From contig NZ_CP089933.1 of the NCBI RefSeq assembly GCF_021365465.1, forward strand, positions 1-37,808: a stretch of DNA of 37,808 nucleotides, read 5' to 3'. Positions within the stretch are counted from its first letter, which is position 1, and the number at the start of each line of letters is the position of its first letter. Shown one piece after another: positions 33,501 through 37,808 of this stretch. Origin of the DNA: Erwinia tracheiphila. GTDB lineage: Bacteria; Pseudomonadota; Gammaproteobacteria; Enterobacterales; Enterobacteriaceae. Made by a program: the position numbers and the translations under genes. The notes under the pieces are model-generated. The model worked only from the letters and a program-made list of their open reading frames with translations. It ran no database searches and was not told where the DNA came from.

Positions 33501-35765
33501 CAGGGCTATGCCGGTGTGGGTAAAACCACGCAGTTTAAAGCCATGCTGGACGCTATGGAGACGTTGCCGGACAACCAGCGACCGGAGGTAGTGGGGCTGG
33601 CACCCACGCACCGTGCCGTTGAGGAAATGAAAAGCGTGGGCGTCCGGGCGCAGACGCTGGAATCCTTTATCTGGGAGGACAGACAGGCCCGGATGAATGG
33701 TGAGAAACCGGACTACAGCAATACCCTGTTCCTGATTGATGAGGCGTCAATGATTGGCAACCGGGCGATGAGTGAGGCTTACTAGGCCATCACTACCGGC
33801 AGCGGGCGAGCTGTTACCAGTGGGGATGATGCTCAGTTACGGGCCATCGAGCCGGGGCAGCCGTTCCGGCTGATGCAGCAGCGCAGCGCCGTGGATACCG
33901 CCATTATGAAGGAGATTGTGCGCCAGACGCCGGAACTTCGGGAAGTGGTGTATGCCATGATTGAAGGACAACATGCACTCGCACTGGAGAAGGCTGAAGG
34001 CGTATCGCCGGATGTGGTGCCGAGGGAAGCCGGGGCATTTATGCCAGCTTCATCTGTTGAGCAGGTAAGCCCGGATAAAGAACAGGCGAAGGCGCTACGT
34101 GAAGCCGGGATGCCCGCCAGCGTGACGGAGGCGATAGCGGCTGACTTTGCGGGGCGGACATCTGAGGCTCGTGACAATACGCTGACGGTGGCGCATCTCA
34201 ATGCAGACAGGCAGAAAATAAACAGCCTGATTCATGATAATCTGAACGGAGCGGGAGTAACCAGAAACGAGCATGAAATTACCATTCTTGACCCGGTTCG
34301 CGTCCGTCACAATGAGCTTCGGAGCCTGACGGGATGGGCCGCTCTGACGGGAAAAGTTGCCCTGATTAACCGGGAATACTGGACGGTCGGCAGCACTGAC
34401 CGGAAAAGCGGACTGGTGACGCTTACCGGGCATGACGGGCGGGAGAAAATCCTGTCACCGTTCGAGAACAGTACCGAGGATGCGCAGATTTATCAGGCCA
34501 GGGTTATCAGCGTCAGTGAGGGCGACAGAATGCGGTTTACCCGTTCTGATGCCGAGCGCGGTTATACCGGAAACAGCTTCTGGAACGTGGAGCAGATCGA
34601 CGGACAGAGCATGACGCTTCGCAGCCAGGATGGTCAGCTTAGCCGCCGCCTTGACCTGAATGACCCGGCAGACAGGCATACCGACCTGGGGTATGCCGTC
34701 ACGGCCTACGGTGCACAGGGAGCCAGTGCCCGCTTTGTCATTACGCTTGAAGGGACTGAAGGAGGGCGAAAACGAATGGCAACAAAGGAAAGTGGTTACG
34801 TTACGTTGTCCCGTACGAAAGAGCATGTGCAGGTTTACACCGATGACAGAGCCGGATGGCTGGCTGAACTCAGTAAAAACAAGGGGGATCGTACCGCCCA
34901 TGATTATCTCATGGCGGGCGAGGATCGGGCAGGCAAGACGGCTGAGGGCATCTTATCCTGGGCTTCTCCCCTTGCCGATGTTGCCGCTGGCCGGGCGCTG
35001 CTGAAAAACTACGGACTGGCTGACGGCGACTCTCAGGGCCTGTTTGTGCCTGGCGTCAGGCGGCATCCTGAACCGGGGCTGGCGTTCGCGCTTTGGGACA
35101 GCAGCGGCAACCGTTCAGGCGTGGTGATCCTGACGATAAAAGCAGATGAGCGTAACGGCGTGTCCTTACGCGGTGATTTCAGGGTCATTGGCAGCAGTGA
35201 TGCGAGGTTTGCGGGGATTCAGCAGAGCCGGAACGGGGAAAACCGCATAGCGGAGAGCCTGCCTGAAGGTTTGCAGCTTGCGCAACAGCATCCCGACAGC
35301 GGCGTGATCGTCAGGATGGAGGGGGACGGTTTACCACTCAATATCAGCCGTATCACCGGCGCTGATCAGGTAATCGATGACAACCTGACCGCACAGTTGG
35401 CCCGCAACGTGGCCGAGAAAACGGAAGACCCCCTTCCCTTCATTCCGGAGCCGAAGGAGAACGCTGAACAGGAGGCTGAACGGCTTGCCCGCGAAGCCCT
35501 GGAAAAACAAGGTAAAGGTGAGAAGGATATTCGCGTCGAAGATGTACTCGCCGCCATCAGCGAGCCGGAGGATGATATTCATACCGGGCTGCTGGCCGGG
35601 AAACTAAAAGAGGAGAAATATCAGCTTTCCGGGCGGGATATTGCGGCGGCGCTGAGTGATAAATCGCCGGGGAAAGAGCCGGAAGCAGAGAGTCAGCCCG
35701 ATCAGTCGCTTCATCTGAAGCAGATCGAGCGGGACATTGTGAAAGAAAAATCTTTCGAGGACTGA
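30540..35765 (+). pseudogene. traI: TraI relaxase-helicase interrupted by an in-frame amber codon
   Basis: The whole frame is 1,741 codons (F TraI 1,756 aa) but TAG at 33783-33785 ends translation after 1,081 residues. The sequence is otherwise in frame and well conserved across the stop: SEAY, stop, AITTGSGRAVTSGDDAQLRA. The N-terminal MOB-F relaxase is intact, with Tyr13-Tyr14 and the histidine triad HLHSH (152-156). The second tyrosine pair of F is absent. The helicase Walker A (YAGVGKTT, about 990) and Walker B (FLIDEAS) precede the stop, while motif III (GDDAQL) and later motifs follow it. GGAG and the TGATG overlap with traD set the ATG at 30540. Without suppression the product is a relaxase with a cut helicase. 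The tail could only be made separately, for example from the in-frame ATG at 33873. Confidence 0.88.
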
Positions 35766-35774
35766 CACCGGTTG

Positions 35775-36380
35775 CTATGCCTTTTCCGGCAGCAGCATGA
35801 TAACGGAAAAACCTTCCTCATCAGGTCGCTGTTCTGCGCGAAGATGGCATTGCTCAAGTAACGGAAATACGCCTGAAATATCGCCGGTGAAGCGGATCTC
35901 AAGCGGTTTAATAAGTTCGCCGCCGTCACTGAATGCGGGATGGAGTTTTGCTTTTGGGGTATAGACGGCATTGGCCGTTACTGACTCCCGGTGATAACTG
36001 TGCCATTCCTGGGGTGACAGCAGAAAGTCCCGCCAGCCCATTGTTTTCAGCGTTTCGATAAAAAAAGTAAAGCGGAATAACACGCTCTGCTTCAGTAGTT
36101 CACCCGAACTGGCACGCCAGATGTACTCCAGCTTGCGGTGCAGCTTTGCACTGAAACCATAGCGTTTTCCCTCATTAATAAGCCAGAGGATGTCCTGTGC
36201 GACCAGGCGGGGGAACAGCTTGCGTTTCTGGGCTGTTGTCAGCCACTGCATGATGAACATGTGTATCTGCAAATCTGTGCGAATTTTGCCCTGCTTCTGC
36301 GACAGCTTTACTGCAACCAGCAGGCACCATGCCAGATGCGCCAGTTCTTCAGTTGTGCGTTTCTGATAAAAGACAGTCAA
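35775..36380 (-). CDS. DUF2913-like protein of unknown function
   Basis: The 201-aa frame begins with TTG at 36380 (GGAG 9-12 bp upstream). It opens MTVFYQKRTTEELAHLAWCL and contains QWLTTAQKRKLFPRLVAQDI and LHRKLEYIWRASSG. This pattern resembles the DUF2913 family, known mainly from gammaproteobacterial plasmids; the assignment is from memory. No catalytic motif is visible. It converges on traI with a 9-bp gap and is transcribed away from nuc. It is mostly helical and soluble, with no signal peptide. Position after traI is where F has traX and finO, but it resembles neither. Confidence 0.6.
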   Translation of the reverse strand: MTVFYQKRTTEELAHLAWCLLVAVKLSQKQGKIRTDLQIHMFIMQWLTTAQKRKLFPRLVAQDILWLINEGKRYGFSAKLHRKLEYIWRASSGELLKQSVLFRFTFFIETLKTMGWRDFLLSPQEWHSYHRESVTANAVYTPKAKLHPAFSDGGELIKPLEIRFTGDISGVFPLLEQCHLRAEQRPDEEGFSVIMLLPEKA

Positions 36381-36475
36381 TCAGTACCACTCCATTTTTT
36401 TCGTCGCGCGGAAGGATAGCATATTGCCTCCCCGGTCGGGAGCAGGGCTACCGCCTTCGCTACGCTCAGTTGGTC

Positions 36476-36521
36476 AACGCCGGAAACGGGTAAAAGCAAG
36501 TTTTACCCGCCCCCGGCGTTT
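36476..36521. terminator. Large GC-rich hairpin between the DUF2913-like gene and nuc
   Basis: The outer stem is AACGCCGG with CCGGCGTT, and the inner stem is CGGGTAAAA with TTTTACCCG around GCAAG. It could act as a terminator or as a cruciform or primosome-type signal. It lies just 26 bp before nuc and T residues after it are sparse. Confidence 0.5.
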
Positions 36522-36546
36522 CTGTTAAAAATCCAAAGGAATCAAT

Positions 36547-37110
36547 ATGATGTTATTTTCTTACGGGAAACTGGTCAGGGCCAGCTTTCTTTGCCTTCCC
36601 CTGCTTTCTTCACTGCCCTTCCCCGCCGTCGCGGGGATATCGACGGCTCCGGATATTCAGGTGGGGTTTTCTCCTGAAGGGACCGGTCGCCTTCTGGTGC
36701 TGAACACCATCGGTTCCGCACAGCAGAGTATCCGGATGATGGCCTATTCCTTCACCGATCCGGACGTGATGAAAGCGCTTATTGCCGCACATCAGCGGGG
36801 CGTGGATATAAAAATCGTTATCGACGAGAAAGGCAACCGTAACAGAGCCAGCATGGCGGCAATGAATCTGATTGTGAATGCCGGTATTCCGCTGAGGACA
36901 AACGACCGTTTCCCTATCCAGCATGATAAGATTTTAATTGTTGATAATCATACAGTTGAGTCAGGAAGCTATAACTTCAGCCGGGCGGGAGCGAGTAAAA
37001 ATTCGGAGAACGTGGTGGTGATGCGTTTTATGCCCGCCATCGCCAGTCAGTATCTGTCTCACTGGCAGTCCCGCTGGGAAATGGGGACAGACTGGCAATC
37101 GACCTACTAA
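36547..37110 (+). CDS. nuc: Nuc, secreted phospholipase-D-family endonuclease
   Basis: The 187-aa protein has a signal peptide (to about FPAVA-GIS, residue 29) and one HKD motif, HDKILIVD (His126, Lys128, Asp133), followed by SGSYNFS. This is the signature of the IncN plasmid Nuc enzyme, which dimerises to form the active site and cuts DNA and RNA without metal ions. The C-terminal block NSENVVVMRF and HWQSRWEMG also matches Nuc. AAGGA precedes the ATG by 6 bp and a clear terminator follows. It is probably periplasmic; its biological role on transfer plasmids is not settled. Confidence 0.9.
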   Translation: MMLFSYGKLVRASFLCLPLLSSLPFPAVAGISTAPDIQVGFSPEGTGRLLVLNTIGSAQQSIRMMAYSFTDPDVMKALIAAHQRGVDIKIVIDEKGNRNRASMAAMNLIVNAGIPLRTNDRFPIQHDKILIVDNHTVESGSYNFSRAGASKNSENVVVMRFMPAIASQYLSHWQSRWEMGTDWQSTY

Positions 37111-37142
37111 TAACGGCGTACAAGTAGCCTCTCACTGACAGG

Positions 37143-37174
37143 GGTGATCCGTGCGCCAACGCAGATCACCTTTT
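37143..37174 (+). terminator. Intrinsic terminator of nuc
   Basis: GGTGATC (37143-37149) and GATCACC (37164-37170) form the stem, followed by TTTT. It separates nuc from the replication control region. Confidence 0.8.
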
Positions 37175-37256
37175 CGATAAAAGTTAAGTCGCTGATTTAC
37201 CGATTCTGTAGTATTCTCTGCGGGACGATCCTTTTTTGATCTTTGAGGAGGCAGAG

Positions 37257-37502
37257 ATGTCGCAAGCCGTAAATGCAGCAACTTCCTCATCGAAACGTGC
37301 TTACAGAAAAGGTAATCCATTATCTGTGTCTGAACGACAACAAGCACTAATGGAGCGCCGAAAAGAAACCCATAAAGAAATCAAAGTTTACGTTCCAACT
37401 GTTCTGAAAGAGCGTTTACAGAACTTGTGTGAGGCTGAAGGCGTTTCTCAGGCAGAAATGATCAGTCGGCTTATTGCCGATGCAGGTATCCCACAGAAGT
37501 AA
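37257..37502 (+). CDS. copB: CopB, transcriptional repressor of repA
   Basis: The start at 37257 (MSQAVNAATSSSKRAYRKGN) has GAGGAGG at 37245-37251; the upstream ATG at 37236 would place that site inside the gene. The 81-aa product matches IncFII CopB/RepA2 in length and in the opening block SSSKRAYRKGNPLS. A ribbon-helix-helix-like part follows (KEIKVYVPTVLKERLQNLCE, then SQAEMISRLIA). It represses the repA promoter directly downstream (37525-37553), giving a second brake on copy number beside CopA. Genes copB-copA-tap-repA are in the standard IncFII order. Confidence 0.92.
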   Translation: MSQAVNAATSSSKRAYRKGNPLSVSERQQALMERRKETHKEIKVYVPTVLKERLQNLCEAEGVSQAEMISRLIADAGIPQK

Positions 37503-37524
37503 ACAATGTTATGGGTTAACGTTC

Positions 37525-37553
37525 TTGAGCGCAAAATGAATCGGTGCTAAATT
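37525..37553 (+). promoter_or_regulatory. repA promoter (CopB-regulated)
   Basis: TTGAGC (37525-37530) and TAAATT (37548-37553) are 17 bp apart and lie between copB and the CopT leader. In R1 the equivalent promoter is repressed by CopB. Confidence 0.65.
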
Positions 37554-37635
37554 GCTGTCCAGAATTAAGAAATTTTGGCGGGCCACGCCGTAAGGTGGCA
37601 GGGAAAAGGTTCGACGGTGGATTCACCAGAGCCTG

Positions 37636-37725
37636 AAAAACGAAAACCCCGATAATCTCATCACTTTGGCGGGCGAGAAGATTAATCGGGGTCAACTAAA
37701 ACTGCATAGAAGCTGTTGCTCTATG
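37636..37725 (-). ncRNA. copA: CopA antisense RNA (and CopT target on the plus strand)
   Basis: The minus strand encodes two hairpins. The first is GCATAGA...TCTATGC (37727-37703 region). The large second stem is CCCCGATTAATC / GATTATCGGGG (37691-37647), with the loop CGCCCGCCAAAG containing the YUNR-type CGCCAA. It ends GGGGTTTTCGTTTTT, an intrinsic terminator near 37636. This copies the R1 CopA layout, an RNA of about 90 nt. CopA binds the repA leader (CopT), stopping tap translation and so repA translation. Confidence 0.88.
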
Positions 37726-37730
37726 CAGGG

Positions 37731-37759
37731 AGTATATGTGCATGCTCAGAAAACTGCAA
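37731..37759 (-). promoter_or_regulatory. CopA promoter
   Basis: On the minus strand TTGCAG (37759-37754) and TATACT (37736-37731) are separated by exactly 17 bp. The start falls at about 37725, the foot of the first CopA hairpin. The -35 lies inside the tap coding sequence. Confidence 0.75.
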
Positions 37760-37808
37760 TACCTTCTGTGCTACCTGCTCCTTCCGTGCAACATAAGCGC
37801 AGGAAGTT
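37742..37808 (+). CDS. tap: Tap leader peptide, continuing across the window end
   Basis: ATG 37742 opens MLRKLQYLLCYLLLPCNISA and then GS; the frame reaches the last base and, if the molecule is circular, continues TGT GGC TGA through bases 1-8 to give 24 aa. Tap of IncFII plasmids is a leader whose translation lets ribosomes reach the sequestered repA start; its stop overlaps the repA GTG just as here. AGGGAG lies 11 bp upstream of the ATG. CopA binding to the leader blocks tap and therefore RepA. Confidence 0.9.
   Translation, partial: MLRKLQYLLCYLLLPCNISAGS

Overview
The window reads as one complete circular plasmid of 37,808 bp, opened at the repA start codon. The last bases encode the IncFII leader peptide Tap, whose reading frame runs over the window end into base 8, exactly as tap overlaps repA in IncFII plasmids. 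Replication (RepA, CopA/CopT, CopB, oriR), F-type transfer genes (oriT, TraM, TraD, TraI) and the IS families present point to an Enterobacterales host. An IS285-like IS256 element and the toxin cargo would suit a Yersinia- or Serratia-like pathogen, but the genus is an inference. || Layout. 1-1110: repA and oriR. 1912-3041: ParA/ribbon-helix-helix partition cassette flanked by AT-rich palindromes. 3353-5166: IS91-family element. 5165-8326: an AT-rich island holding a large protein with a pertussis-toxin-S1-like ADP-ribosyltransferase end, between a resolvase remnant and an IS3-family transposase remnant. 8434-9567: small plasmid genes and a DinQ-like type I toxin with its own antisense RNA gene. 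9640-10808: IS481-family element. 11027-18427: a Tn3-subgroup transposon whose cargo is a zinc-metalloprotease autotransporter, flanked by an unusual 93-bp direct repeat. 18456-20061: a serine recombinase with repeat arrays and a HigBA-type toxin-antitoxin operon. 20449-24993: a small leading-region gene split by a 4,164-bp transposon (179-bp ends with seven binding-site-like repeats each, resolvase, DDE transposase, AAA ATPase, one cargo gene, 6-bp target duplication). 25045-26352: small leading-region genes, oriT with paired GANTC boxes, and traM. 26471-27778: IS256-family element. 27904-35765: lytic transglycosylase, traD, and traI broken by one in-frame amber codon. 35775-37110: a DUF2913-like gene and nuc. 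37257-37808: copB, copA and tap. || How it works together. Copy number is set by CopA and CopB acting on RepA/Tap translation. Maintenance is helped by Par, a serine recombinase and two toxin-antitoxin loci. The plasmid has a relaxosome and coupling protein but no pilus or type IV secretion genes. It can therefore at best be mobilised by a related F-like helper, and the amber codon in traI removes most of the helicase motifs. Two putative virulence factors sit beside or inside mobile elements: the ADP-ribosyltransferase-like protein next to IS91, and the metalloprotease autotransporter inside the Tn3 unit. || All family names come from reading the translations and from memory of the families. 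No database search was possible.
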